Below, one piece after another: positions 35,938 through 46,823 of a stretch of 64,000 nucleotides of DNA. The DNA lies in contig JAFDYD010000014.1 in assembly GCA_018267615.1 (NCBI GenBank), positions 1 to 64,000 of the forward strand. The letters are read 5' to 3'. Made by a program: the position numbers and the translations under genes. Source of the stretch: Bacteroidota bacterium. GTDB lineage: Bacteria > Bacteroidota > Bacteroidia > Chitinophagales > Chitinophagaceae. The notes under the pieces were generated by a model. That model searched no databases, was not told the DNA's origin, and saw only the letters and a program-made list of their open reading frames with translations. Numbering within the stretch: position 1 is the stretch's first letter; the number at the start of each line of letters is the position of its first letter.

Positions 35938-37137
35938 ATGTTAATCAAACGCAGACAATTTTTACAAGCAGGCTCATTGGCAACAGCTTCTTTCATGCTG
36001 CCTAAATTTTTAAAAGCATTTGAAGGAAAGAATATGTTGCCGCCGGGAAATAAAGTGTTAGTTGTGCTGCAACTCAGCGGAGGCAATGATGGATTGAATA
36101 CCGTGATTCCGGTGCGCAATGATATTTATTATCGTTCCAGGCCGCGATTAGGAATCGAAAAAGATAAATCGTTGTTGATAACTGATGAAACCGGTTTGCA
36201 TCCTTCGTTGAGCGGATTTAAAGAATTATATGATGATGGTAGTCTTGGCATTTTAAATGCTGTTGGCTATCCCAATCCTGATCGTTCGCATTTTCGCAGT
36301 ATGGATATATGGCAAACAGGAAGTAACAGCAATGAATTTATCAGCACGGGTTGGTTGGGCCGTTATCTTGATGCGCAATGCCAAGGCTGTGATAAACCCA
36401 CGCAGGCTTTGGAGATTGATGATATCTTGAGTCTCTCTCTCAAAGGTGAAAGAATGAAAGGAATTGCATTAAGAGATCCGCGTCGTTTGTTTGATACGAG
36501 CAATCAAAAATATTTCAAGGACATCATTGCTTCGCATTCATTCAAAGGAGATGATCATCCTGCTGAATATTTATATAAGATAATGGCTGAGACAATGTCG
36601 GGTGCAGAATATATTTACCAGCAAAGTAAATCACATCCTTCAGCAACTATTTATCCAAATACAGAGTTGGGAAAAAGTTTTCGAACCATTGCTTCTTTGA
36701 TTTTTTCTGATATCAATACCAAAGTATATTATGTTTCGCTCGGAAGTTTCGATACGCATGTGAATCAACAAGCGCAACAGCAGCGATTATTTACGGAAAT
36801 GAATGATGCTGTAAAGGTATTCGTCACCGATCTCAAATCCAACAACCGCTTTCAGGATGTATTGTTGATGAGCTTTTCAGAATTTGGAAGAAGAGTTTCT
36901 CAAAATGCAAGTGGCGGAACCGATCACGGAACTGCGAATAATATGTTTTTAATTAGCGGTGGCTTAAAAGAAAAAGGATTGATTAACCCGATGCCGGATC
37001 TCAATGATTTGAACGAAGGGGATTTGAAATATAAAATAGATTTCAAAGAAGTGTATGCAACTATTTTGAATAAATGGCTCGGAACCGATGACAAGAAAAT
37101 ATTAGGACGAGATACATCTTACCTATCATTCATATAA
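35938..37137 (+). CDS. DUF1501 family Tat-exported protein
   Basis: A 399-residue member of the DUF1501 family, which has an alkaline-phosphatase/sulfatase-like fold. The N-terminus IKRRQFLQAGSLATASFML is a twin-arginine signal. Typical motifs are LQLSGGNDGLNTVIP, PDRSHFRSMDIWQTGS, GSFDTHVNQQAQQQRLF and SEFGRRVSQNASGGTDHG. Conserved Asp/His residues suggest metal binding but the activity is unknown. It is the usual partner of DUF1800 and probably co-transcribed with it. Confidence 0.9.
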   Translation: MLIKRRQFLQAGSLATASFMLPKFLKAFEGKNMLPPGNKVLVVLQLSGGNDGLNTVIPVRNDIYYRSRPRLGIEKDKSLLITDETGLHPSLSGFKELYDDGSLGILNAVGYPNPDRSHFRSMDIWQTGSNSNEFISTGWLGRYLDAQCQGCDKPTQALEIDDILSLSLKGERMKGIALRDPRRLFDTSNQKYFKDIIASHSFKGDDHPAEYLYKIMAETMSGAEYIYQQSKSHPSATIYPNTELGKSFRTIASLIFSDINTKVYYVSLGSFDTHVNQQAQQQRLFTEMNDAVKVFVTDLKSNNRFQDVLLMSFSEFGRRVSQNASGGTDHGTANNMFLISGGLKEKGLINPMPDLNDLNEGDLKYKIDFKEVYATILNKWLGTDDKKILGRDTSYLSFI

Positions 37138-37155
37138 TTTTTATTGCGCGATAAA

Positions 37156-38445
37156 TTATTTTTTTAATCCGACTTTATGACCCGGTCCCGCGAAATACAA
37201 AATGATAAGATAGCAGGGAATTAATATCCAGAATGCTTTTTGTAATCCAATTGATTCTCCCAATACTGCCCATGCTTTAGGAAGAATGGCACCTCCGGCA
37301 ATTCCTACGATGAGTAAGGCTGAGCCAGTTTTTGTAAATCTTCCCAATCCATTAATCGCAAGAGGCCAGATGGCCGGCCATACCAATGCATTTGCCAATC
37401 CAAGTAGCGCGATAAATAAAACCGAAGTATATCCGTTTGTAAAAATCGCGAGCAATGTAAATGTCAATCCAAGTATTGCAGAATATTTCAACGCTGCTGT
37501 TTGGGAAATATATTTTGGAATGCATGCTATTCCAACAAGATAACCGACGAGCATACCGGCAAGTGTGTAAGCAGTGAAATGTTTTGCAATATCCAGGCTA
37601 ATACCAATGGATTTTCCATATATCTGTATAATATCTCCGGAGATTACTTCGGCACCTACATAAAAAAATAATGTTACAAAACCGATCCATAAATATGGAT
37701 AACTGAAAATGCTTTTCCGATTTATGGAAGATTTTTCTTCGGTAACGCTGCCTGTTTCTCCATCAGCTTTTACTTCCGGCAAATTGGAGAAATATATAAA
37801 AACGGATAGTCCCAACAACACCAGAGTGATGATAATATAAGGAACGATTACTCGAGATGCGAGTTCATTTAATTCAATAGCTTTCTGCGAAGCATCGATT
37901 GTTTTTAATTTTTCAACCAATGCTGAGGAATCTTTTAGCATGATGCTTCCCATGATCAAAGGAGCGATGGCACCGGCTCCTTTATTGCAAATGCCCATGA
38001 TGCTGATGCGTTTTGCGGCACTCTCAATCGGACCGAGGATCGTGATATAAGGATTCGAAGCGGTTTGCAAAATGGCGAGGCCTGTTCCTATTACAAAAAG
38101 ACCGGTTAGAAATAATCCATAGGTTCGTGTTTTTGCTGCGGGAATAAAAATCAATGCACCAACAGCCATAATTAAAAGACCGAGAACCATACCATTTTTA
38201 AAACCAGTAAATTTTAGAACAGCAGAAGAAGGAAATGCCATCACGGCATAAGAAATATAAAATGCAAAAGTGACCATCACCGCTTCTGAAGTCGTCAATT
38301 CACACGCTATTTGCAGATAAGGAATTAATGTGCTGTTCACCCAGGTTACGAAACCAAAAATAAAAAACAAGCTTCCTATAATTGTCATCGCACCAATATT
38401 GGTTGCGGGTTTACTGATCCCAGAAGAAAATGTTTGTTGAGTCAT
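37156..38445 (-). CDS. Sugar MFS transporter, FucP/GluP type
   Basis: A 429-residue, 12-helix proton-coupled sugar importer of the fucose/glucose-galactose group. Marker sequences are SLFFIFGFVTWVNSTLIPYLQ in helix 1, FGLFVIGTGLAILQTASNPYITILGP-like segment in helices 4-5, and LGLANALVWPAIWPLAINGLG in helix 10. The long central loop (SNLPEVKADGETGSVTEEKSS) is normal. The substrate is likely a hexose, but no catabolic gene is adjacent to refine this. It is convergent with the DUF1501 gene. Confidence 0.9.
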   Translation of the reverse strand: MTQQTFSSGISKPATNIGAMTIIGSLFFIFGFVTWVNSTLIPYLQIACELTTSEAVMVTFAFYISYAVMAFPSSAVLKFTGFKNGMVLGLLIMAVGALIFIPAAKTRTYGLFLTGLFVIGTGLAILQTASNPYITILGPIESAAKRISIMGICNKGAGAIAPLIMGSIMLKDSSALVEKLKTIDASQKAIELNELASRVIVPYIIITLVLLGLSVFIYFSNLPEVKADGETGSVTEEKSSINRKSIFSYPYLWIGFVTLFFYVGAEVISGDIIQIYGKSIGISLDIAKHFTAYTLAGMLVGYLVGIACIPKYISQTAALKYSAILGLTFTLLAIFTNGYTSVLFIALLGLANALVWPAIWPLAINGLGRFTKTGSALLIVGIAGGAILPKAWAVLGESIGLQKAFWILIPCYLIILYFAGPGHKVGLKK

Positions 38446-38528
38446 AAATTACTACAGAAGAAAGTTTGTTGAATGTTCGAAAACGAATTTGATTTTTAAG
38501 ATTCTTTGGTTATAGATCGAAGCGTCTT

Positions 38529-38628
38529 CTAAATATATTTCGCGCAGAGCACGCAGAGAAAATGAGTGCACGGAGTAATCTCTCTGCACATTCATTTTCT
38601 CTGCGTGCTCTGCGCGAAATATATTTAG
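38529..38628. repeat. Perfect 37-bp inverted repeat, GCAGAGAAAATGA family
   Basis: 38529-38565 (CTAAATATATTTCGCGCAGA...) is exactly complementary to 38592-38628, and pairing continues imperfectly inward (GTGCA / TGCAC). The arm contains the near-tandem words GCGCAGAGCAC and GCAGAGAAAATGA. Confidence 0.95.
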
Positions 38629-38735
38629 GATTTTCAGACTGATCCACTACCGATGTTTAACTAACTTGAATATAGTTAATTTTTTTAATGATATTCGAAT
38701 CTCAGCTAATGGTAGCGGTTAGTTTGAAATTAGAG

Positions 38736-38806
38736 CAGCGTCATTTCTCATCCGCCGAAATATACATCCATGCAAAATCACTCCTGGCGGATTCGAAATG
38801 ACGCTG
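38736..38806. repeat. Inverted repeat, 21-nt arms with 2 mismatches
   Basis: CAGCGTCATTTCTCATCCGCC (38736-38756) against 38786-38806; 19 of 21 positions pair, with a 29-nt loop. Confidence 0.85.
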
Positions 38807-38844
38807 AATGAAATATCTAATTGTAATACTACTTAACTAATTTC

Positions 38845-40803
38845 TTATCGGATCAACACAACCGTTCCTTTTTCAAGATGAATATCACCTTTGTAATCTA
38901 TCGCCTTTGCCATCCATACATAGGTTCCCATCGGTTGTTGCTGACCGTTATAAGTTCCGTCCCATCCCTGCCACGAATCGCGGGATGAAAAAAGCAATTG
39001 TCCGTAGCGATTATAAATATTGAAGAAATAAAATGTGCGCATGCCGACGGCAATGCATCGAAACTTATCATTGCGCCCATCTCCATTTGGAGTGAAAGCA
39101 GAAGGTACATAAAGCGCCGGACCTTTATATGCTTTGATGTGAATGGTGTCGGATGTTGCGCATCCAACCTCGGTATAAGCCGTCAACACATAAGTTTGAT
39201 CTTGTTGTAAAATAGCAATGGGATCAGCGATGGTATTATCGTTCAATCCCGTTGAAGGTTCCCATTTATACAACTCACCGCCGCTTCCCTGCAATTGTAT
39301 TGGCTGCCCAATTGCGACCAAAGTATCATTTCCGGCAAATGCATTTGTTTTATAAACATTCGCGAAAGCATTTACCGAATCAGAATAACAGCCTTCATTG
39401 CTGACTGCAATGACGCTTACCGGGTATTGCCCTTCCTTCGCATATACATGAACGATATTAGAGCCACTACCGATCGTTCCGTCTCCCAATTGCCAATACC
39501 ATTGACGAATATCCACGGAGGGATCCGTATTCGAAGATTTCAAAACGACAGGATCGCCGTAGCAAGCACTTTGTACGGTCATATTTGTTGAGGGATATGG
39601 AAAAACCAGTAAGGAATGAGAAACTGGATCCGATACGCATCCTTCAGCAGTTGAAACAGTCAATGCGATATTTTGTAAACCGGCCGGAAAATTCTGCGCC
39701 AGCCCTCCTCCGGGGTTACTAATCGTTTGTTGTCCGTTATTAATATTCCAGCTCCAATTATTCAACGTTCCATATTGTACATAAGAAGAATCAAAGAGTT
39801 GAATAGGTACATTTGCGCAGGTTAACGTGGATGTATAACCGAAATTTGCGACCGGCTTGGAACCGATCGTTATTTGTCGGGTGAATGTGTCGGAAAGACA
39901 ACCATTGTTCCCGACTATATTCAATTTTGCGTTATAAAGTCCTGGTGCCGGATAAACGTGTGCAGGAGGATGTTGTACAGAATCGATTTTCCCATCGCCC
40001 CAAGTCCAATACCATTTCACGATGGATCCAAATGAGGTAGAAATATCATTCAATGTAATTGGATTCGGAAAACATGTTTTTTCGTCTGCTGGAATATTGA
40101 AAGATGCATTCAGTGAAGTACAAAAACGTTGAAGATTTGTTCCCCCGCCGGTCGCTGCAGTAAATCCCCAATACACATTCGGATCTCCACCAAAAATATC
40201 TTTTACAATATCCACGGTGGTGTGGACAAGTTCAGCGCCATCAACAAAAGCGGATAATCTATGTGTCGCTGCTTCCCAGCTAATTCGGAAAGTGTGCCAC
40301 TTGCAATCTTCGATATTTCCATTACCGGGCAGAACAGCTACTGGTCCCGCTAATACATTTGATAAATCATAATTATTCACATCACCATTTTTGTAAATGC
40401 CGATATGATCATAAACAGGATCATTATAATCGAGATTCTGCCAGGTATCGATGGGAATACCAACGGAAGGCGATACACCCTGGAAGCCGATGCCTTGCCC
40501 GGTGGCACCAATACTTGTTCCGATGGGCTGCAATACAAAAGCAATTCCATCAGCGCCCTGAGAGTCGTGGCAACCCAGGAAAACAGTAAAATTATAATCG
40601 AAAGATTGTGTGAGATCGATCTTGTTTTTATTCCATACCGATCCTGCTACAAAAACTTCGTCCGGAGTTAATGTATAGCAATTGCAACTCGTTTGACTTG
40701 CAAAGCCATTTATGATATAGGGATTTGCTTGCTGTGCCCTAGAAAAAAAAGGAAGGCACAATGGGAGCATGGCAAGAAATAAATTAAGCGTCCTCTTTTC
40801 CAT
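38845..40803 (-). CDS. Secreted lectin-PKD protein with gliding/T9SS C-terminal domain
   Basis: A 652-residue surface or secreted protein. A signal peptide (residues 1-23) is followed by an L-type lectin-like domain (about 30-235: FDYNFTVFLGCHDSQGADGIAFVLQ, HTFRISWEAATHRLSAFVDG), about three PKD-type domains (WYWTWGDGKIDSVQHPPAHVYPAPG; WYWQLGDGTIGSGSNIVHVYAKEGQYPV), and a C-terminal CHU_C domain (YVPSAFTPNGDGRNDKFR...IYNRYGQLLF...GWDGTYNGQQQPMGTYVW) that directs type IX secretion. It likely binds glycans and may act in adhesion or gliding. The T9SS machinery itself is outside the window. Confidence 0.93.
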   Translation of the reverse strand: MEKRTLNLFLAMLPLCLPFFSRAQQANPYIINGFASQTSCNCYTLTPDEVFVAGSVWNKNKIDLTQSFDYNFTVFLGCHDSQGADGIAFVLQPIGTSIGATGQGIGFQGVSPSVGIPIDTWQNLDYNDPVYDHIGIYKNGDVNNYDLSNVLAGPVAVLPGNGNIEDCKWHTFRISWEAATHRLSAFVDGAELVHTTVDIVKDIFGGDPNVYWGFTAATGGGTNLQRFCTSLNASFNIPADEKTCFPNPITLNDISTSFGSIVKWYWTWGDGKIDSVQHPPAHVYPAPGLYNAKLNIVGNNGCLSDTFTRQITIGSKPVANFGYTSTLTCANVPIQLFDSSYVQYGTLNNWSWNINNGQQTISNPGGGLAQNFPAGLQNIALTVSTAEGCVSDPVSHSLLVFPYPSTNMTVQSACYGDPVVLKSSNTDPSVDIRQWYWQLGDGTIGSGSNIVHVYAKEGQYPVSVIAVSNEGCYSDSVNAFANVYKTNAFAGNDTLVAIGQPIQLQGSGGELYKWEPSTGLNDNTIADPIAILQQDQTYVLTAYTEVGCATSDTIHIKAYKGPALYVPSAFTPNGDGRNDKFRCIAVGMRTFYFFNIYNRYGQLLFSSRDSWQGWDGTYNGQQQPMGTYVWMAKAIDYKGDIHLEKGTVVLIR

Positions 40804-40817
40804 ATAAAATTGTTACC

Positions 40818-40831
40818 TGTCAGATCTGACA
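40818..40831. promoter_or_regulatory. Perfect 14-bp palindrome upstream of the lectin gene
   Basis: TGTCAGATCTGACA, centred about 22 nt upstream of the ATG at 40803 on the minus strand. The short perfect dyad without a loop suits a dimeric repressor operator better than a hairpin; the regulator is unknown. Confidence 0.4.
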
Positions 40832-40957
40832 CTGTTTAGTTTTATCAGGACGCCAAATTTTTTTTGCCGGTTGTGCGCAATAAATAAAAAGAACCATCCA
40901 TGACGATGAATGTTTCTTTCAAAGGAATGGATAGTTCCGTTAATTATATTTTAACCC

Positions 40958-41161
40958 TTACCAACCCTGCTTGGCGATGCCAGCTTTGATAGCAGCCAAC
41001 GCTTTTTCTTCACCCAATAAGGTCGTTAATTTGTTTCCCTTACCATCATTTCCCTGAGCCATATAAGCTCCCTTCGCCGTTTTTGTAATAACTGCATCAA
41101 GAATAGGCACATTTTTTTCCTTGGTCTTCACATTGTATGCAGTAAGTGTAACTGTTGACAT
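40958..41161 (-). CDS. Small conserved basic protein of unknown function
   Basis: A 67-residue protein (STVTLTAYNVKTKEKN, DAVITKTAKGAYMAQGNDGKGN, TTLLGEEKALAAIKAG). There is no signal peptide or membrane helix; it looks like a compact beta-rich domain. I do not recognise a family. It lies downstream of gyrB on the same strand with a 100-nt gap and may have its own transcript. Confidence 0.6.
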   Translation of the reverse strand: MSTVTLTAYNVKTKEKNVPILDAVITKTAKGAYMAQGNDGKGNKLTTLLGEEKALAAIKAGIAKQGW

Positions 41162-41261
41162 ATCTGTTCTTATTTTTTAAAGGTTAGTAATGAGTCAATA
41201 CGCAAATATCACTATGTTAAAGGTAAAAAATTATTATCAAACCAATTTTTAACAAGTTCCA

Positions 41262-43313
<2,052 letters not shown>

Positions 43314-43461
43314 CGGAAAAATAAGGGCTTTCATGAAGGTTTGAACAAGTACTTTTATCATTTTTTTTAACATAAAAAAGCGATCTTTTTTGACAATGCG
43401 GATGCTCGTTTTTTGTGAGATACCAGTCCATCGAATATATGGATTATTGGCTTTACTATCG

Positions 43462-43469
43462 TAAGTTTG
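43462..43469 (+). promoter_or_regulatory. Candidate -7 element of the AraC-type gene
   Basis: TAAGTTTG ends 11 bases before the ATG at 43480, implying a leader of only a few bases. Confidence 0.5.
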
Positions 43470-43479
43470 CCGTCTGAAA

Positions 43480-44421
43480 ATGCATCAACCCCCCGACATA
43501 TTAGCATTGGCGTATAAACAACCTGTTATGCAGGAAGAATTGGTTTTGCTGCAAGAGAAAGACAGGCAAATTCCGGGTTCTGTTCAATATAGAATCAACC
43601 GTTATCGCAGGCATCCGCAGTGGAATATGGATGATATGGGCATGATGGTTTATCATTTCAAAAAAGATCAGCCGAAGGAAAATTATTTTGAGTTGCGGTT
43701 TTGTATGTCGGGCAATGTTTATTGCAAACAAAAGGAACACGAGTGCGATTCCTGCAAATTAAATAACTCGCGATCCTGCAATGAGCGAACCGAAACCGTT
43801 GATGTGCTTAGCTTTCGGTTTTCTCCTGTTCATCTTTCTCAATTTGTAAAGCCAGACAAATCCGGAAGCACATTAACAGATAATGTTCTTCATTTCAAAC
43901 ATCCATCTTCTTTTTCTAAAATATTATCTCTTTGCAGTCGCACCCGAATGGTGTTGGAAGCCTTGCTCAATCATTCATACAAAGACAGTCTTGAAAATAT
44001 TTATGTCAATGCACAGATGCAAATGCTCCTTTTATATAGCTTGGAGTGTATGCTTGGTGAAAAGGATATTGAAACTTTTCAATGCAAATTTCTTTCGAAT
44101 GAGGCCGACAGGGAGAAAATTTCTCACGCGAGAGAAATTCTATTGCAACATATTGGAGAACCTCTGACCATTAAAGAACTCAGTCGCAAAGTTGCCATCA
44201 ACGAGTGTTACCTGAAAAAAGGATTTAAGGAAATGTTCGGGACAACTATTTTTGATTTCTACCAGAGTCAGCGCATGGAACACGCACGTTATCTTCTATA
44301 TGAAAAAGGATTGAGCGTGACCGAAGTTTCCGTGATGCTCGGATATTCTTCCATCTCACATTTTTCTACCGCTTTTAAAAAACACACGGGTTTAAAACCT
44401 TGTGAATTGTTGTTACATTAA
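43480..44421 (+). CDS. AraC family regulator with a cysteine cluster
   Basis: A 313-residue transcriptional regulator. The C-terminal AraC/XylS DNA-binding domain has two HTHs (LTIKELSRKVAINECYLKKGF; LSVTEVSVMLGYSSISHFSTAFKKH). The N-terminal region has five cysteines, C75, C82, C89, C92 and C100, in CMSGNVYC / ECDSC / RSC spacing, which could bind a metal or iron-sulfur cluster or sense redox. It lies at the end of the haem gene cluster, convergent with it, so control of haem genes is a reasonable but unproven guess. Confidence 0.88.
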   Translation: MHQPPDILALAYKQPVMQEELVLLQEKDRQIPGSVQYRINRYRRHPQWNMDDMGMMVYHFKKDQPKENYFELRFCMSGNVYCKQKEHECDSCKLNNSRSCNERTETVDVLSFRFSPVHLSQFVKPDKSGSTLTDNVLHFKHPSSFSKILSLCSRTRMVLEALLNHSYKDSLENIYVNAQMQMLLLYSLECMLGEKDIETFQCKFLSNEADREKISHAREILLQHIGEPLTIKELSRKVAINECYLKKGFKEMFGTTIFDFYQSQRMEHARYLLYEKGLSVTEVSVMLGYSSISHFSTAFKKHTGLKPCELLLH

Positions 44422-44504
44422 ACCATGATTAAAGTGATTTGAAATTGATTATGGGGAAAGAATATTTCTCCTGATAATCTTTATAAATCTGATTAATCAT
44501 GGTT
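44420..44504. repeat. Inverted repeat, GAACCATGATTAA family (copy 2)
   Basis: Arms about 44420-44452 (AAACCATGATTAAAGTGATT...) and 44474-44504 (ending TTAATCATGGTT). It fills the gap between the convergent AraC and lipoprotein genes and overlaps both stop codons. The lipoprotein therefore ends in Glu-Pro-stop, exactly as the lutC-like gene does at the first copy. Confidence 0.85.
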
Positions 44505-44964
44505 CAATTTTTACAAAGGCCATATTATTTTCATGATGGCAGCTATTACAATTATTTGTCAGCGCAAGAAAGTTTGTATTTAACGCCGACTCGTCTTTGT
44601 TTTCCGCAGCTATCGATAAGTTTTCAAATGCGGCTTTCAGGTATTTGTCATAAAAAAATGAGAACGGTTGTTGGAGTTTCTCATTGGTTATGTGCAATTG
44701 AACGATTTTTTTTGCAGTCTCTTTCAGCTCATCTGTTTCATAGTTGGCCCTTTCATAATTTTTTTCACGAATCGCTTTGGCAAGTCTGTCGTGATGCAGC
44801 TCAAACTGAAGCATGAATTCTCCAAGTCCGGGTTTGAGTTGTTCTATAATATTTTTGAGAGAATCGATCGATGATGTCGGGTTATCTGTTGTTATTTGCT
44901 GATGGCAAGAAAAGAGCAATACGGGAAACAATAACAATGACGTCATAGTTGAAAATATTTTCAT
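44497..44964 (-). CDS. Lipoprotein with a C-terminal haem c motif (cytochrome c'-like)
   Basis: A 155-residue envelope lipoprotein. The signal ends in LLFSC (C20), followed by an all-helical body of about 115 residues and a single CxxCH site (C139, C142, H143; NNCNSCHHEN) near the C-terminus. The layout, four helices with haem attachment on the last, resembles the cytochrome c' fold, whose members bind small gases such as NO or transfer electrons. It directly follows hemL on the same strand (97-nt gap). The axial partner residue is not identified. Confidence 0.8.
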   Translation of the reverse strand: MKIFSTMTSLLLFPVLLFSCHQQITTDNPTSSIDSLKNIIEQLKPGLGEFMLQFELHHDRLAKAIREKNYERANYETDELKETAKKIVQLHITNEKLQQPFSFFYDKYLKAAFENLSIAAENKDESALNTNFLALTNNCNSCHHENNMAFVKIEP

Positions 44965-45061
44965 AACCTAAATTTTTCAGGATGGAATAAAATCAACTAT
45001 AAAAATACGATAGAATAATCCGGCTTTTATTAAGCCCGACTTTCGGCTATTAATATTTGTT

Positions 45062-46351
45062 TTACTGATTTATATTTTCCAGGCTTTCTGCCGCGGCTTC
45101 GATTGTATAATCGATATCTTTTTTTGTAAGCGCATTATTCAGGAACCAGCTTTCGAATGCCGAAGGAGGCAGATAGATACCCTGGTTGAGCATGCTGTGA
45201 AAAAATTTCTTGAATAAATCATTATTTGCAGATGCAGCAGATGCGAAATCGACAATGGGATGATCGCTGAAATGTACGCTGATCATCGATCCAAGTTGAT
45301 TAATAACGTAAGGGATTTTTGATTCATTGAAAAATTTTTCCAAGCCTTGTTTTAGATACATAGTTTTCTCATCCAGCTCTTTGTAGATGGAAGGATTTTC
45401 TTTTAATATTTTCAATGTTGTATAACCGGCAATCATTGCGATTGGGTTTCCACTTAATGTGCCGGCCTGGTAAACATTTCCGAGTGGAGCGATATGTTGC
45501 ATGATTTCTTTCCTGCCGCCGAAAGCGCCGACCGGCATTCCTCCGCCGATTACTTTTCCATACGTTACAAGATCTGCCCGGATATTTAATTTTTCCTGTG
45601 CACCTCCGGGGGCGAGGCGAAAACCGGTCATCACTTCATCCAAAATAAAAACGATGTTTTCATCATAGCAAAGTTTTCGCAGCCCTTCAAGAAATCCTGG
45701 TTTGGGTAAAATACAACCCATATTGCCCGCCACCGGTTCGGTGATGATGGCAGCAATCTCACCTTTATGCTTATGCGCTAATTCTTTGACAGCGTCTAAA
45801 TCGTTATAGGCACATGTCAATGTATCGTTGCTTACACCTGCTGTTACACCCGGAACGGTTTGTATGTTTAAAGTCGCTACGCCGCTACCTGCTTTTACTA
45901 AAAAAGAATCTGCATGTCCGTGATAGTGCCCTTCGAATTTTACGATTTTATTTTTTCCCGTATATCCTCTGGCTAATCTGATTGCACTCATACATGCTTC
46001 TGTGCCGCTGCTCACCATTCTGATTAGATCAACATTCGGCACCATGCTGACGATGAGTTCAGCGATTTCGATTTCTAATTTTGTCGGCGCACCGTAGGAA
46101 GTAGAATAAGGTGCTCTTTCCTGTATGGCTTTTACAACGGGTTCGTGAGCGTGACCGAGAATCATCGGTCCCCATGATGCGATATAATCAATATATTTAT
46201 TTCCATCGGCGTCGAAAAGATAAGCGCCTTTTGCTTTTTCGATGAATAAGGGCGTTCCTCCTACACTTTTGAAAGCCCTCACCGGTGAATTGACCCCACC
46301 TGGTATGGATTGTTGTGCGCGGGCAAATAATTCAGCACTTTTTTCAAACAT
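45062..46351 (-). CDS. hemL: Glutamate-1-semialdehyde 2,1-aminomutase
   Basis: PLP enzyme converting glutamate-1-semialdehyde into 5-aminolevulinate, the second step of the C5 pathway after HemA. The PLP lysine is K266 ([19 protein letters not shown]), with the cofactor-binding [15 protein letters not shown] and [10 protein letters not shown] motifs. Length 429 is usual. It is separated from the rest of the hem operon by the four-helix-bundle insertion and may have its own promoter at 46386-46393. Confidence 0.97.
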   Translation of the reverse strand: MFEKSAELFARAQQSIPGGVNSPVRAFKSVGGTPLFIEKAKGAYLFDADGNKYIDYIASWGPMILGHAHEPVVKAIQERAPYSTSYGAPTKLEIEIAELIVSMVPNVDLIRMVSSGTEACMSAIRLARGYTGKNKIVKFEGHYHGHADSFLVKAGSGVATLNIQTVPGVTAGVSNDTLTCAYNDLDAVKELAHKHKGEIAAIITEPVAGNMGCILPKPGFLEGLRKLCYDENIVFILDEVMTGFRLAPGGAQEKLNIRADLVTYGKVIGGGMPVGAFGGRKEIMQHIAPLGNVYQAGTLSGNPIAMIAGYTTLKILKENPSIYKELDEKTMYLKQGLEKFFNESKIPYVINQLGSMISVHFSDHPIVDFASAASANNDLFKKFFHSMLNQGIYLPPSAFESWFLNNALTKKDIDYTIEAAAESLENINQ

Positions 46352-46385
46352 AGTATTTTATTTCGTGAAACGTGAAACGTGAGCA

Positions 46386-46393
46386 CAAATTTA
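46386..46393 (-). promoter_or_regulatory. Candidate hemL promoter -7 element
   Basis: TAAATTTG on the minus strand overlaps the stop codon of the four-helix-bundle gene, 35 nt before the hemL ATG. It could uncouple hemL from the upstream operon. Confidence 0.45.
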
Positions 46394-46744
46394 ATCATTA
46401 ATCATTTTTGAGATCATTGCAAAACATCTATTGATTAATATTCCAATGGTTTCAAGTTTGTCGGTCGTGAAATAATTTAAATCAACCGCTGTTTCAAGCA
46501 CTGCATCTATTTCAATCAACGACCCTCTTGATATTTCGAAAAACCTTTTTCTTTCTGCCAGAGATCTTCTTGTTGAGCACTCTGCAATATTTAGTTTTAC
46601 TGATAAAGCTGCTCTTCGTATTTGCTGAACCCTGTTAAACTTTTCCTCGGTCGGCAATATGCAGGATATTTTATAAGTCTCTTTCACCAGTTCTCTTACT
46701 GCTTTATAAATATCAAGTGACTGATGCTTTAAAAAAACAAACAT
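46391..46744 (-). CDS. Four-helix-bundle protein (23S rRNA intervening-sequence protein family)
   Basis: A 117-residue helical protein of the S23/IVP family (TIGR02436-like). The family signature is VQQIRRAALSVKLNIAECSTRRS, then ERKRFFEISRGSLIEIDAVLETAVDL; the usual NIAEG is NIAEC here. Members were first found inside intervening sequences of bacterial 23S rRNA genes and also occur as free genes; a related fold (Avd) works with diversity-generating retroelements. No reverse transcriptase is nearby. It sits within the hem operon on the same strand, bracketed by inverted repeats. Function unknown; nucleic-acid binding is possible. Confidence 0.9.
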   Translation of the reverse strand: MFVFLKHQSLDIYKAVRELVKETYKISCILPTEEKFNRVQQIRRAALSVKLNIAECSTRRSLAERKRFFEISRGSLIEIDAVLETAVDLNYFTTDKLETIGILINRCFAMISKMIND

Positions 46745-46823
46745 AAACTTCGATTTAATTAATCTAAAAATAATTACTCAAAGCTTATGTAAAAAGGTGA
46801 TTTCACGTTTGACGTCTCACGTC

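Larger units (their letters stand above)
38446..38844. other. 399-nt intergenic stretch with two palindromes
   Basis: No gene seen. It holds a 37-bp perfect inverted repeat (38529-38628) and a 21-nt imperfect one (38736-38806). The rest is AT-rich and must contain the MFS promoter, but no clean TAnnTTTG was found on the minus strand. Confidence 0.6.

Noticed and set aside
46391..46744. Avd component of a diversity-generating retroelement
   Set aside because: The fold family is related, but there is no reverse transcriptase, template repeat or variable repeat in the window.
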